Origin: Chitinophaga sancti
GTDB lineage: Bacteria; Bacteroidota; Bacteroidia; Chitinophagales; Chitinophagaceae
DNA: 64,000 nt
Reading direction: 5' to 3'
NCBI RefSeq assembly: GCF_034087045.1
Contig: NZ_CP139247.1
Coordinates: 6,660,001-6,724,000 of the forward strand
Of this stretch, positions 1 to 8,415 are shown one piece after another. Every line of letters begins with the position of its first letter. Position 1 is the stretch's first letter. The notes under the pieces are model-generated. The model worked only from the letters and a program-made list of their open reading frames with translations. It was not told the DNA's origin and did no database searches. Made by a program: the position numbers and the translations under genes.

Positions 1-1029
1 CAGCAGGGTGTGTTTCACCTGGTCAATGGATTCATCCAGGTATTCCTTGGTGCTATAGATATTGAAATATTCTACACCTTTAGGAAATAGCAGGGATGCT
101 TTCTTCATCAGGGCATTGGCAGCTACCTGGATATCATTTGCGTTTGAACCCGCTGTTTGATAGATAGCTATACCAATACCGTATTTCCCATTCACCTTGG
201 TGTCACTGCTATATGTAAAGGAACCGAACTCCACTCTTGCCACGTCTTTCAGGCGCAGTAAAGAACCATCTGCATTTGCCTTCAGCACCATGTTTTCATA
301 ATCTTCGTGCTGGTTCAGTTTCCCTTTATATTTTAATACATATTCGAATGCTCTGTCACTACTTTCACCGAAACGACCAGGTGCTGCTTCTACGTTCTGT
401 TCCTGGATAGAATTCAGTACGTCCTGTGGTGACAGGTGATTGGCAGCGAGACGATCAGGGTGCAGCCATATACGCATAGAGTAATCTTTGGAACCGAATA
501 CCATGGCCTGACCTACACCAGTGATACGTTGTAATTCAGGGATGATGTTGATCTTTGCATAGTTCTGCAAAAACTTTTCATCGTATTCTGAAGTATTACT
601 CATCAGGTTCACCACCATGATCATACTATTCTGTTTCTTCTCTGTGGTGATACCTGCGCTCACTACTTCGGATGGTAAGAGGCTGGTGGCTTTGGATACG
701 CGATTTTGCACGTTTACTGCTGCCAGATCAGGATTCGTACCCAGTTTGAAGTACACACTCAGGGTCATGGAACCGTCGTTGTTGGAAGTAGAGGTCATGT
801 AGGTCATGTTCTCTACACCGTTTACCGCCTCTTCTATGGGGGTGGCTACGGAACGGGCTACCACTTCGGCGTTAGCGCCGGGGTAGGATGCTGTAACGGC
901 CACGCAGGGAGGGGCAATGTCCGGAAACTGAGTAACCGGCAATGTGAATAGCGATAAGATCCCCAACAGTACCAGCAGGATGGAGACCACCGTAGCCAGT
1001 ACCGGCCTTTCTATAAATCTTCTTAACAT
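1..1029 (-). CDS. RND efflux pump inner-membrane permease (HAE1/AcrB family), 3' part outside window
   Basis: This is the proton-driven inner-membrane pump subunit of a tripartite drug or solute efflux system. The visible 343 codons begin MLRRFIERPVLATVVSIL, the usual RND N-terminus followed by the first membrane helix (about residues 10-28). The porter domain then shows family features such as FTLPVTQFPDIAPP, a SYPGANAEVV segment, and TPIEEAVNGVENM. The last visible residues (STKEYLDESIDQVKHTL) match the segment leading into TM2 of AcrB. Full-length members are about 1,040 residues, so two thirds of the gene lies left of the window. It is read after the membrane-fusion gene on the same strand, the standard order; an outer-membrane factor gene may follow. 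Substrate cannot be told. The family call is strong from sequence alone. Confidence 0.93.
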   Translation of the reverse strand, partial: MLRRFIERPVLATVVSILLVLLGILSLFTLPVTQFPDIAPPCVAVTASYPGANAEVVARSVATPIEEAVNGVENMTYMTSTSNNDGSMTLSVYFKLGTNPDLAAVNVQNRVSKATSLLPSEVVSAGITTEKKQNSMIMVVNLMSNTSEYDEKFLQNYAKINIIPELQRITGVGQAMVFGSKDYSMRIWLHPDRLAANHLSPQDVLNSIQEQNVEAAPGRFGESSDRAFEYVLKYKGKLNQHEDYENMVLKANADGSLLRLKDVARVEFGSFTYSSDTKVNGKYGIGIAIYQTAGSNANDIQVAANALMKKASLLFPKGVEYFNIYSTKEYLDESIDQVKHTLL

Positions 1030-1046
1030 AAATCTTTAGTTGAATT

Positions 1047-1248
1047 TTTTACAAATGGACTTGCCTTTAGCTAGCAATCCATTTCACTGGTTTGGCCATC
1101 TACAGGTAATTCATGATAATGGAACTGCTTTCGACACGTCATCCATTTACATAGGTTTCACCTTTAGACAGGCAATCCATTTATGATGGAATCACCTTCA
1201 GAGAGCCGCCCCATTTTACAATGGCTTTACCTTCAGCAGGCTATCCAT
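1047..1248 (-). repeat. Six degenerate tandem copies (32-34 bp) of the 3' end of the membrane-fusion gene
   Basis: On the minus strand an ATGGAT-like start recurs at about 1248, 1214, 1180, 1146, 1114 and 1082, giving spacings of 34, 34, 34, 32 and 32 bp. Each unit continues with a TGCCTGnnnAAAGGTnAnnCC-like core. The rightmost unit is the last eleven codons (including stop) of the membrane-fusion gene; the other five fill the gap up to the permease gene and become less alike toward it. The pattern suggests successive slippage or unequal-crossover duplication of the gene's 3' end. Any role in translation coupling or RNA stability is speculation. Confidence 0.75.
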
Positions 1249-2424
1249 AGATATTGGCTGTGGAGCAATCACAGCACCATCCTGTAGTCTTCCCAATCCT
1301 GCATATACAATAGTCTCACCTGCCTGCAGTCCTTTCTCTACGAAGTAGTATGCGCCAGATTTACCGGAGATTATAATTGGCTTGCTCGCCACTTTATTGC
1401 TATCTCCTACTGTGAATACAAATACTTTGTCCTGCACTTCAAATGTCGCTTCCTGTGGCACCAACAGTGCTGCAGAGAGTTGTTCAGGAATACGGACTTT
1501 ACCGGTATTACCGGAACGAAGCAGCCCTGCACCATTCGGGAAAATAGCACGGAAACTTACGGAACCCATTGTTTTGTCGAACTGACCTTCCATTGTTTCT
1601 ACATGCCCTTTTTCGGTGTAGATGGTATTGTCTGGAAGCACCAGGTCTACAGCCGGTAATTTTTTCACTTTATCAGCTACGGTATTACCAGCTATTTTAT
1701 TTTTGAATTGGAGGAAGTCGATCTCACTCATGGAGAAGTAAGCATACACCTCATTTATATCCGATAATAAAGTAAGTGGCTGTGTTTCCCCACGGCCTAC
1801 CAGGCTACCGCTTTTGAAAGGAATTCGACCAATGTAACCATTTACAGGTGCAGTGATCAGGGTGTATCCGACACTGATACGAGCATTGCTTACATTGGCA
1901 CGTGCCTGTGATACGTTGGCTTTCGCAGCTGCATATGCAGCATTGGCAGTTTTAAGTTGTACGTCGGATACCACGTTATTTTGTACGAGTGGCGTAAGAC
2001 GGTTTACTTCTACCAGTGCCTTTTCTTCATTGGCCTGTGCAGCGAGTAAGAGTGCAGATGCATTACTCAGTTGTTCCTGGTAAGGACGGTCATTGATGCG
2101 GAATAAAGGTTGGCCTGCTTTTACGTAAGCACCTTCATCTACAAAGATCTTGTCGAGGTATCCATCTACCTGTGGGCGGATTTCAACGTTTACCTTTCCT
2201 TCTAATGTCGCGTTGTATTCACGATAAGTAGTAGCTGGAACGGAAGTTACTTTCAGCACGGGTAGTACCGCTGCTGGCGCTCCTCCTCCATTTTCTGTTT
2301 TTGCAGAAGAGGAGGCGCATGATGAAAGGAACGCGACAATAATGATACTATAAAGAAGACTCGCTGGCCCGTGTTTTTTGTGCGCTTGTTGTAATAAGAA
2401 TAAGTGATTCATACAATTGTTCAT
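1216..2424 (-). CDS. RND efflux periplasmic adaptor lipoprotein (membrane-fusion protein, AcrA/MexA type)
   Basis: This periplasmic adaptor links the inner-membrane RND pump to an outer-membrane channel. The 402-residue protein has a lipoprotein signal ending FLSSC (Cys36). A split lipoyl/barrel-sandwich domain follows: EIRPQVDGYLDKIFVDEGAYV on one side of a helical hairpin (LNASALLLAAQANEEKAL to VSQARANVSNARI) and APVNGYIGRIPF on the other. The beta-barrel and membrane-proximal domains follow. I chose the ATG at 2424 because it sits just before the lipoprotein signal; a longer frame reaches 2559 but adds no signal-like sequence, and an ATG at 2412 is also possible. The gene is transcribed first and the permease second, 186 bp apart, with the gap filled by copies of this gene's own 3' end. 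An AraC and a MarR gene lie upstream on the same strand and may control it. Confidence 0.92.
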   Translation of the reverse strand: MNNCMNHLFLLQQAHKKHGPASLLYSIIIVAFLSSCASSSAKTENGGGAPAAVLPVLKVTSVPATTYREYNATLEGKVNVEIRPQVDGYLDKIFVDEGAYVKAGQPLFRINDRPYQEQLSNASALLLAAQANEEKALVEVNRLTPLVQNNVVSDVQLKTANAAYAAAKANVSQARANVSNARISVGYTLITAPVNGYIGRIPFKSGSLVGRGETQPLTLLSDINEVYAYFSMSEIDFLQFKNKIAGNTVADKVKKLPAVDLVLPDNTIYTEKGHVETMEGQFDKTMGSVSFRAIFPNGAGLLRSGNTGKVRIPEQLSAALLVPQEATFEVQDKVFVFTVGDSNKVASKPIIISGKSGAYYFVEKGLQAGETIVYAGLGRLQDGAVIAPQPISMDSLLKVKPL

Positions 2425-2860
2425 TTTAAGAAAAATATGGCAATAGATAGCCACACCGCCAGTGGCGGAAATTTTAGGCAAAAGCCTCCCTATGGCCACA
2501 GTTAGCCATTCCACCATTGTCAGAGATGTAAATTTGAAGTCTTCCTGATTAAGACACAAGGTCCATTTTTACGAAGACCTACCTCTCTCACATACGGTGG
2601 TCACCGGTTAATAAATAACGACAGTTATTGGAGATAGAAAAGCCACCCCACCCGCCTGAACCGGGAAGCCAGATGACAAAGTTTTTTGATTGGTTACTGC
2701 TAAGAGAAACTTATGAACAGGTTAGCAGGAGTAATTTAGATACTTCATGTGCTAGTGTTTTTTTAAGGACGACATTATTTCAACATCACCATGTTATGAT
2801 TATTATAACCCTACAAAAGTACAATGATATGCAAGGAAGTTCATTTAACTAATTACGGTA
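2425..2860. other. Intergenic, presumed promoter region of the efflux genes
   Basis: This 436-bp gap separates the AraC regulator from the efflux genes. It holds a short hairpin CCGCC-AGT-GGCGG at 2457-2469. I found no consensus TAnnTTTG box on the minus strand and no copy of the MarR-type palindrome. Short open frames here look non-coding. Confidence 0.4.
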
Positions 2861-3742
2861 TTAATTGTACTTTTCCCGGATACTCTTCTGGAACGTTGCT
2901 GGTGTGTAACCAGTATGCTTTTTAAAGAAACGATTGAAGTACCCATCGTCTTCAAACTTAAGCTCCCACGCGATTTCCTTGATGGTATGTTCACCATAAA
3001 ACAAAAGTCGCTTGGCTTCCATCACCCGTTTTTCGTCGATGATCTGTTTGGCGGTTTTTCCCAACACAGCCTTGATTGTATCGTTGAGATGACCGGGTGT
3101 TACATACATCATATCTGCATAGTGTGCTACCTGCGTTTTGTCTTTGTAATGCACATCGGACAATTCATCGAACTGACGTACGATGCGGTTAGGCAGCGTA
3201 TCTGATTGCATAGCGGCAATGTCGCGTTGTGGTAAACGGGAGATAGCAGCAATGAGAGAATGTAGCATGTTGCGGATAATCAGTTCCCGCAATGGTTGCC
3301 TGGTTTCCATTTCTCTCATCATGAGACGCGCGAATCCCATGAGCTCTTTCAGTTGTGCATCTGTGAGTTCGATTACAGGCGTACCGCATACACAACCCCA
3401 ACAGATAGGGCTACCTAAGCCGGTTTCGTTCACAAGGAATTCCTGTGAAAAGATAATATTAACGACTTCGCATAAACTATCGCCGGTATGTTGATGTACC
3501 TGGTCAGGATATAACATCACTACAGCAGGACCTGTGACAGTATATTTTTCGAAGTCGATATATTGAGTTGTTTCGCCTGATAGCACAAGGGTGATACTGA
3601 AATGCTTACGGCGATGCGGTTCTTTCAGATCTTCTGGTTGTACCAGGTAGGTAGTGCGGTTGATAAAAAAACCTTTTAAAGGATTTTGCATATCAACACA
3701 ATCGTCAACATTGTAAACTGGTATGACTACATTAGTCTTCAT
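2861..3742 (-). CDS. AraC-family transcriptional regulator
   Basis: This 293-residue protein has an N-terminal cupin-like sensing region (about residues 30-170) and a C-terminal double helix-turn-helix of the AraC/XylS type (about 185-290). The second HTH carries the family signature TIKEIAWELKFEDDGYFNRF followed by KKHTGYTPATFQ. The first recognition region includes YADMMYVTPGHLNDTIKAV and GKTAKQIIDEKRVMEAKRLL. It lies between a MarR gene and the efflux genes, all on the minus strand, so it is a candidate local regulator of the pump. Its own upstream region contains one of the two perfect TTAGCCGGCTAA palindromes, which suggests control by the MarR protein. Ligand unknown. Confidence 0.93.
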   Translation of the reverse strand: MKTNVVIPVYNVDDCVDMQNPLKGFFINRTTYLVQPEDLKEPHRRKHFSITLVLSGETTQYIDFEKYTVTGPAVVMLYPDQVHQHTGDSLCEVVNIIFSQEFLVNETGLGSPICWGCVCGTPVIELTDAQLKELMGFARLMMREMETRQPLRELIIRNMLHSLIAAISRLPQRDIAAMQSDTLPNRIVRQFDELSDVHYKDKTQVAHYADMMYVTPGHLNDTIKAVLGKTAKQIIDEKRVMEAKRLLFYGEHTIKEIAWELKFEDDGYFNRFFKKHTGYTPATFQKSIREKYN

Positions 3743-3894
3743 ATCACATACAGTTTAGTCGTTAAAAAGAAGAGGGCTCAGTTGTAAAAGTTCAGAGGCA
3801 GTGCCATTCTAGCTACAGAATCGGCATGGATTAATTAGTCGGCAGGATTGTAATCAGTAGATGATTAGCAGATTATATCTATTACATAGTGCGA

Positions 3895-3902
3895 CAAAAA
3901 TA
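3895..3902 (-). promoter_or_regulatory. Possible -7 box of the AraC regulator
   Basis: On the minus strand the sequence reads TATTTTTG, matching the Bacteroidota -7 consensus TAnnTTTG. No TTTG is seen at the usual -33 distance. It lies between the MarR-type palindrome (3971-3982) and the AraC start, so the 5' leader would be about 150 nt. That leader contains a bulged hairpin (TGCC-ATTCT pairing with AGAAT-CGGCA, 3801-3825). Confidence 0.35.
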
Positions 3903-3970
3903 TAATTTACATTTCATTTTTCATCGAACTATTTTTACATGATAAATATACTTATTATCTGCAATTATTG

Positions 3971-3982
3971 TTAGCCGGCTAA
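3971..3982. promoter_or_regulatory. Palindromic operator TTAGCCGGCTAA, copy upstream of the AraC gene
   Basis: A perfect 12-bp palindrome 18 bp after the end of the MarR gene and upstream of the AraC gene. The identical 12-mer occurs at 4452-4463, directly upstream of the MarR gene. An imperfect version (TTAGTCGGCAGG) lies at 3835-3846. MarR proteins bind short palindromes in their own promoters, so this is inferred to be the MarR site. Confidence 0.6.
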
Positions 3983-4000
3983 TTAAATAAGTAAAAAATA

Positions 4001-4435
4001 TTATTTCTTCAGATTTTCCAGTACCTGCATGAGCAGACGTTTTAAGATTATCCTTTCTTCTGTACTTAGTCCTTTCACCATTTGTTGTTCCAATTGGTTC
4101 CAGGTTTGTTCTGTGATATGCATAGCGGCTTCCCTGCCTTTTTCAGTAAGGGAGACGCGAACGGCTCGCTGATCGGTACAGCATTTTTCTTTGACAAGGA
4201 AGCCGTTTTTTTCGAGACGGTCAGCCATGCGGGTGACGGTCACGGGTGTGACTTCCATGTTCGTCGTAAGGTCACTGAGCATGATGCCGTTGTGACATAG
4301 TACTTGTTGCAGGAAGATCTCCTGGCCGGCGTGCAGGTTGTATGCCGCGAGCATTTGATTCCCTTTGTTCCTGTGCGCTTTGCCGATTTGTACCAATAGG
4401 TGACCAATGGTACTGCACATAAGCGGTTTGTTCAT
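4001..4435 (-). CDS. MarR-family transcriptional regulator
   Basis: A 144-residue winged-helix protein. The dimerisation helices are at both ends and the DNA-binding region is in the middle: LSDLTTNMEVTPVTVTRMAD is the recognition HTH, and DQRAVRVSLTEKGRE is the wing with the conserved D-x-R motif. MarR proteins usually repress efflux or stress genes and release DNA on binding small phenolic or toxic ligands. The gene is the first of a run of minus-strand genes leading to an AraC regulator and an RND pump. A perfect palindrome overlaps its apparent promoter, pointing to autorepression. Confidence 0.94.
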   Translation of the reverse strand: MNKPLMCSTIGHLLVQIGKAHRNKGNQMLAAYNLHAGQEIFLQQVLCHNGIMLSDLTTNMEVTPVTVTRMADRLEKNGFLVKEKCCTDQRAVRVSLTEKGREAAMHITEQTWNQLEQQMVKGLSTEERIILKRLLMQVLENLKK

Positions 4436-4439
4436 GAAG

Positions 4440-4463
4440 CAAATATAATAATTAGCCGGCTAA
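4440..4463 (-). promoter_or_regulatory. marR promoter with overlapping palindromic operator
   Basis: On the minus strand TATATTTG (4440-4447) matches the -7 consensus TAnnTTTG and sits only 4 nt before the ATG at 4435, so the transcript would be leaderless or nearly so. Just upstream is TTAGCCGGCTAA (4452-4463), lying within the -7/-33 spacer where a bound repressor would block RNA polymerase. No clear -33 TTTG is seen. Confidence 0.6.
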
Positions 4464-4477
4464 ATAAAATAAAAATT

Positions 4478-4516
4478 AAATAAAACGCTTTTACCTGCGG
4501 TAAAAGCGTTTTATTT
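4478..4516. terminator. Bidirectional hairpin after mutS2
   Basis: The two arms (4478-4495 and 4499-4516) pair perfectly around a 3-nt TGC loop, with A-rich and T-rich flanks on both sides. It ends the leftward mutS2 transcript. The arm core AAACGCTT recurs in the hairpins at 7571-7613 and 31634-31678. Confidence 0.8.
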
Positions 4517-4601
4517 CGAAGGAGGCGGTCTTTTTGTTGCTATTGTACCTGAAATACTGCCGAAAAACAAGATTGCAGGAAATCACCCCTGCAAAAGAAT
4601 A

Positions 4602-6725
4602 TTATTTAGTGGCGGGCTCCTTTTCTTTAGGACGTTCTTTCACTAATATCAGATCAGCCAACAATACGTTCATCGGGATATTACCCAATTTCACGATGCC
4701 CCGCTTATCACGTATTTCAATCAGTTTGCCCACCTGGCCGTTTGTTTTAATTTTTACAAGGTTGCCGATCTCGAGGTTGCTACCAACTACTTCCTGGAAT
4801 TTGTCCTGTACCTTCTTCTCCAGCTTGTCATTGATAGCCTTTTCACGTTTTCTGAACAGGAGCGCTTCGGCCTGCTTCAAAACCTTCTGCTTGTCGTCGG
4901 TACGCTTCCATTCAATCACGATCTGCTTCATTTTGCGCTCCATATCTTTCAGGTAGGCCAGTTCGTCTTCCTTGATCTTGTTCTGCAACTTCATCATGCC
5001 GAACTGCTGGTTCTTTCGTTCCTTGTCAGAAAGTATCTCGTACTCACGTTTCAACTTTTCGTTTTCGCGCAGTAACTGCTGTAATTCCTTCTCTTTTGCC
5101 TCTACCTTTTGCAGGTCCTGCTCTGCCTTGTTCAGGAGCTTATCCAGCTGAAAATGGCCTTCATCTACAAGGTTTTTGGCCCTGTTGATCAGGGAAGGAT
5201 GAAGACCTATTCGCTGTGCAATAGAGAATGTATAGGAGCTACCAGGTTTACCTACGATCAGTTTGTACATTGGTGACAGGTTCTCCTCGTCAAAGCCCAT
5301 TGCCCCGTTGATGATACCTTTTACCTTGTTGGCCATTACCTTCAGGTTCAGGTAGTGGGTAGTCACGATACCAAATGCGTGTTTCTTAGCCAGCTCCTCC
5401 ATGATCACCTCCGCAAAGGCGCCACCGAGGTTCGGATCGGAACCACTGCCCAGCTCATCGATGAAAAAGAGGGTCTTACCATTCGCATTTTCCATGAAAT
5501 ACTTCATGTTTTTCAGGTGCGAACTGTAAGTACTCAATTCAAATTCGAGGGATTGTGTATCACCAATATGGATCATCAGTTGTCTGAAAATACCGATCTG
5601 AGAACTGGGATGTACCGGCACCAGCAGGCCTGCCTGCAGCATGAGCTGGATCAAACCGACTGTTTTCATAGTTACCGTCTTACCACCTGCATTCGGTCCA
5701 CTGATCACGAGGATATGATTGTTCTGATCCAGCGTGAGGTTGATGGGAATGGTCGGCTTGGTATTACGACGGTTGTACAAAAGCAACAGTGGGTGATATG
5801 CATCTACCAAATGCAGTTGTGCAGTGGGTGTAAGCATTGGGTAATTACCATCCATATCAAGTGCCAGTTTTGCTTTGGCACGGATAAAGTCGTAAGTACC
5901 GAGAATGATATGATAGTTGTTCAGCAGCAATGAATGCTTGCTCAGGTCCGCTGTCAGGGTACGCAATATCTTGTACACCTCACGGCTTTCGTCTCTTTCC
6001 AGGGCGGCAACATCATTATTCAGCTCAATAGTTTCTTCCGGCTCCACGAATGCGGTACGACGGGTATCGGATTCTCCATGGAGAATACCTTTTACCATAC
6101 GCTTGTTTTCGGCATAAATAGCCACTACCCTTCTGCCATTCAGAAAAGCTTCGCCTGTATCGGCGAGGTAGCCCAGTTTGCTGAGTTTAGACAAACTACG
6201 GTCAAATACACGGCGCAGTTCATTTCGCTTGCGGAACAGGGACATACGGATCCTGGATAACTCCGGAGTGGCGTTATCCCTTATTAGTCCTGCCTCATCC
6301 AATATCTCGTCGATGATCAGGATGATCTTCTTTTCGTAGTGGGTATGAGTAATCACTTCGAACAGACCCGCATAAGTAACGCGCCTGTCGTGATCAAAAA
6401 AACGTACAATGCTGCCCATGCTTTCGGCCAGCTTGCGCAATTGCATTACCTGCTCTCCGCTCAATACGGCTCCCTGGATGCCCAGTAAGCGCAATTCACT
6501 TTTCAGGTTCAGCACATAATCGTTGGGAAAATGTTCCTGCAGCAGCGTGAGCTGCTTATATTCGTGCGCCTGCTGTAATGCTGTTTTGACGTAGTCAATG
6601 TGGGTATGTAAACGCAGTTCCTGCGCCATTTCTTTACCCAGCTCCGTTTTACAATGTTCCTCCAACAAAGCCTGAACTTTGTCGAATTCCAGCTGTACTA
6701 AGGCTGAATCGGGAAAATACTTCAT
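4602..6725 (-). CDS. mutS2: MutS2-like DNA-binding ATPase lacking the Smr domain
   Basis: MutS2 proteins bind branched DNA and also act on collided ribosomes; they lack the mismatch-recognition domain of MutS1. The 707-residue product has the core and clamp region (about 1-300) and the ABC-type ATPase, with Walker A GPNAGGKT at residues 343-350 and Walker B FIDELGSGSDP at 421-431. A long charged coiled coil follows (about 510-640, rich in KVEAKEKELQQLLRENEKL-like heptads). It ends in a small KOW-like segment (about 650-690). The usual C-terminal Smr nuclease domain with its LDLRG motif is missing, and the protein is shorter than B. subtilis MutS2 (about 785). The stop is followed by a clean terminator, so this does not look like a window or frameshift artefact. 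Confidence 0.9.
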   Translation of the reverse strand: MKYFPDSALVQLEFDKVQALLEEHCKTELGKEMAQELRLHTHIDYVKTALQQAHEYKQLTLLQEHFPNDYVLNLKSELRLLGIQGAVLSGEQVMQLRKLAESMGSIVRFFDHDRRVTYAGLFEVITHTHYEKKIILIIDEILDEAGLIRDNATPELSRIRMSLFRKRNELRRVFDRSLSKLSKLGYLADTGEAFLNGRRVVAIYAENKRMVKGILHGESDTRRTAFVEPEETIELNNDVAALERDESREVYKILRTLTADLSKHSLLLNNYHIILGTYDFIRAKAKLALDMDGNYPMLTPTAQLHLVDAYHPLLLLYNRRNTKPTIPINLTLDQNNHILVISGPNAGGKTVTMKTVGLIQLMLQAGLLVPVHPSSQIGIFRQLMIHIGDTQSLEFELSTYSSHLKNMKYFMENANGKTLFFIDELGSGSDPNLGGAFAEVIMEELAKKHAFGIVTTHYLNLKVMANKVKGIINGAMGFDEENLSPMYKLIVGKPGSSYTFSIAQRIGLHPSLINRAKNLVDEGHFQLDKLLNKAEQDLQKVEAKEKELQQLLRENEKLKREYEILSDKERKNQQFGMMKLQNKIKEDELAYLKDMERKMKQIVIEWKRTDDKQKVLKQAEALLFRKREKAINDKLEKKVQDKFQEVVGSNLEIGNLVKIKTNGQVGKLIEIRDKRGIVKLGNIPMNVLLADLILVKERPKEKEPATK

Positions 6726-6910
6726 CTTAAATTAATTCCATACAAAACCTGCGGTTACAATAGCACAGGCGGTTAAAATTGGCTTTTGGCCCTTCAAAAG
6801 AATGTTAAAGTTAATTAATTGGGCGATCTGTTACATCAAACTTATCGTAATTTAACTTGTCTGGGGTGGAAGTGGTTACGCATACAAAACTACTCCAAAC
6901 GAAAAAAATC

Positions 6911-7567
6911 ATGCGAAGATACTCATTATTAAGCTTTTTGCTCGCACTTACCTTTGTAGCCTGTGCGCAGAGCAAAACATCGAACGAGCAAGTTCCAGGT
7001 GATATCAAAGTTTCTAAAGACCTGAAAACAGAGACTGCAACCTTTGGCGGAGGGTGTTTCTGGTGTACTGAAGCACAGTTTCAATACCTGGATGGGGTGC
7101 TGAAGGTAGAGTCAGGTTTTTCCGGAGGTACGGTAAAAAATCCTTCTTATGAAGAAGTGTGTACCGGCACAACGGGACATGCTGAGGTGATCCAGGTGAC
7201 TTATGACCCTGCTAAAGTCTCTTATGAGGAATTATTAAAGGCTTTCTGGACCGCCCATGACCCCACCCAGCTGAACAGGCAGGGGAATGATGTGGGTACC
7301 CAGTATAGATCTGTGATCTTCTATCATAATGAAGAACAGCATAAACTGGCGGAGTTGTATAAGGACAAACTGGATAAGTCAGGCGCCTATGATAAACCGG
7401 TGGTAACAGAGATTGCGCCTTTTACGAAGTTTTATAAGGCGGAAGATTACCACCAGGATTATTATAAGCAGAATGGAGAACAGCCTTATTGTCACTTTGT
7501 GATAGCCCCAAAATTGGAGAAGTTTAAAAAAGTGTTTAAGGATAAACTCAAAGCTGACGCAAACTAA
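6911..7567 (+). CDS. msrA: Peptide-methionine (S)-S-oxide reductase, lipoprotein form
   Basis: MsrA reduces the S-epimer of methionine sulfoxide in damaged proteins. The catalytic motif is GGGCFWCTE, with the nucleophilic Cys in GCFWC. Further family segments are VESGFSGGTVKNPSYEEVCT, TGHAEVIQVTYDP, and the YHQDYY motif near the C-terminus. The N-terminus (MRRYSLLSFLLALTFVACAQ) is a lipoprotein signal, so this copy probably acts in the periplasm, anchored to a membrane. The frame is open upstream to 6857, but the ATG at 6911 directly precedes the signal peptide. It diverges from mutS2 and is followed by a strong terminator. No MsrB domain is fused. Confidence 0.95.
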   Translation: MRRYSLLSFLLALTFVACAQSKTSNEQVPGDIKVSKDLKTETATFGGGCFWCTEAQFQYLDGVLKVESGFSGGTVKNPSYEEVCTGTTGHAEVIQVTYDPAKVSYEELLKAFWTAHDPTQLNRQGNDVGTQYRSVIFYHNEEQHKLAELYKDKLDKSGAYDKPVVTEIAPFTKFYKAEDYHQDYYKQNGEQPYCHFVIAPKLEKFKKVFKDKLKADAN

Positions 7568-7570
7568 TTT

Positions 7571-7613
7571 ATAACAAAAACGCTTTGTCCTTTGGACAAA
7601 GCGTTTTTGTTAT
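7571..7613. terminator. Terminator after msrA
   Basis: A perfect 20-bp stem (7571-7590 with 7594-7613) around a TTT loop, starting 3 nt after the msrA stop. It carries a run of T in the right arm. Its arms contain AAACGCTT, as in two other hairpins of this window. Confidence 0.85.
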
Positions 7614-7705
7614 AGGGGATGCCAGTTAAAACCAGGATCTTAAAATTTAAATATTATATATTAAAAAATTTACTATATTGCTGTAGTACAATCCCAACCT
7701 ATGCT

Positions 7706-8386
7706 ATGAATCACGTTACTACTCAATCCTTATTTACCCTGATCCGCCGGGATGCGGTTTTAATTTCGTTTCTGGAAACAGGAACTATTCCCAAAGGAGG
7801 TCGATTCCTCAACGATCCCAGATACAATGAACCAGCATTACTACAAATCATCGCCCCTCATTTTGAACCTGTCTTTACCGCAGCAGTCATTAGTTGCCTG
7901 CAAATGAAAGATACTCAATTGATGCGCGATCTGATGGCGAATCCACATCTGCTCGATGATTGTAATGAGGAAAAGAGCTACACCGCTATCCTGCAATTCC
8001 TGAATGAAAAAGAGCGATTCTTATTGTCACTCAGACATCAGTTGCAACTGGCGCAGGCCGTAGATGCTGTGGCGCTGGAAGAAACTGCAGACATCACGTA
8101 CATCTGTCTCCTCAATTTACTGCCGGATGAATTTCATTCCTTCCGCTCAGAATATTGTAAGGAGGTGATAAAAACCGCCCGTATACTGGCGAAGAAACAT
8201 CACAAGATGGCGATTATAATGCTCTCTAATATCCTGGAACTGCAATGCGATTCGCCTTCTCACCTGCGGGCAGAAATGCTCTACAATGAATTGCAGGCAG
8301 AAATACCTGACCTGAGTAGACAAATTCCGACTTCACGCACATCTATCTGGGTGACGATCGGCAGCTTATATTCTAAGTTATTTTAG
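7706..8386 (+). CDS. Hypothetical protein, helix-rich
   Basis: A 226-residue protein I do not recognise. It has no signal peptide and no membrane segment. The composition is helix-rich with many Leu, Glu and Gln residues (LSLRHQLQLAQAVDAVALEE, LAKKHHKMAIIMLSNILEL), as in a solenoid or all-alpha cytoplasmic protein, and Cys residues are scattered without a metal-binding pattern. The ATG at 7706 was chosen because upstream codons are A/T-rich and low in complexity. It lies between the msrA terminator and the CE2-like esterase, 29 bp before the latter, so the two could be co-transcribed. Confidence 0.6.
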   Translation: MNHVTTQSLFTLIRRDAVLISFLETGTIPKGGRFLNDPRYNEPALLQIIAPHFEPVFTAAVISCLQMKDTQLMRDLMANPHLLDDCNEEKSYTAILQFLNEKERFLLSLRHQLQLAQAVDAVALEETADITYICLLNLLPDEFHSFRSEYCKEVIKTARILAKKHHKMAIIMLSNILELQCDSPSHLRAEMLYNELQAEIPDLSRQIPTSRTSIWVTIGSLYSKLF

Positions 8387-8415
8387 TATTTTTCGCAGAG
8401 ATTTATTTCCCTGCT

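Noticed and set aside
1047..1248. CRISPR-like regular repeats
   Set aside because: The periodic units adjoin without unique spacers and derive from a coding 3' end, so this is a degenerate tandem repeat, not an array.
2628..2852. 74-residue open frame upstream of the efflux genes
   Set aside because: No family likeness, poor composition, and placed in a likely promoter region.
5355..5933. 192-residue open frame on the plus strand
   Set aside because: It lies entirely antisense to mutS2, whose motifs are clear, and shows no family feature.
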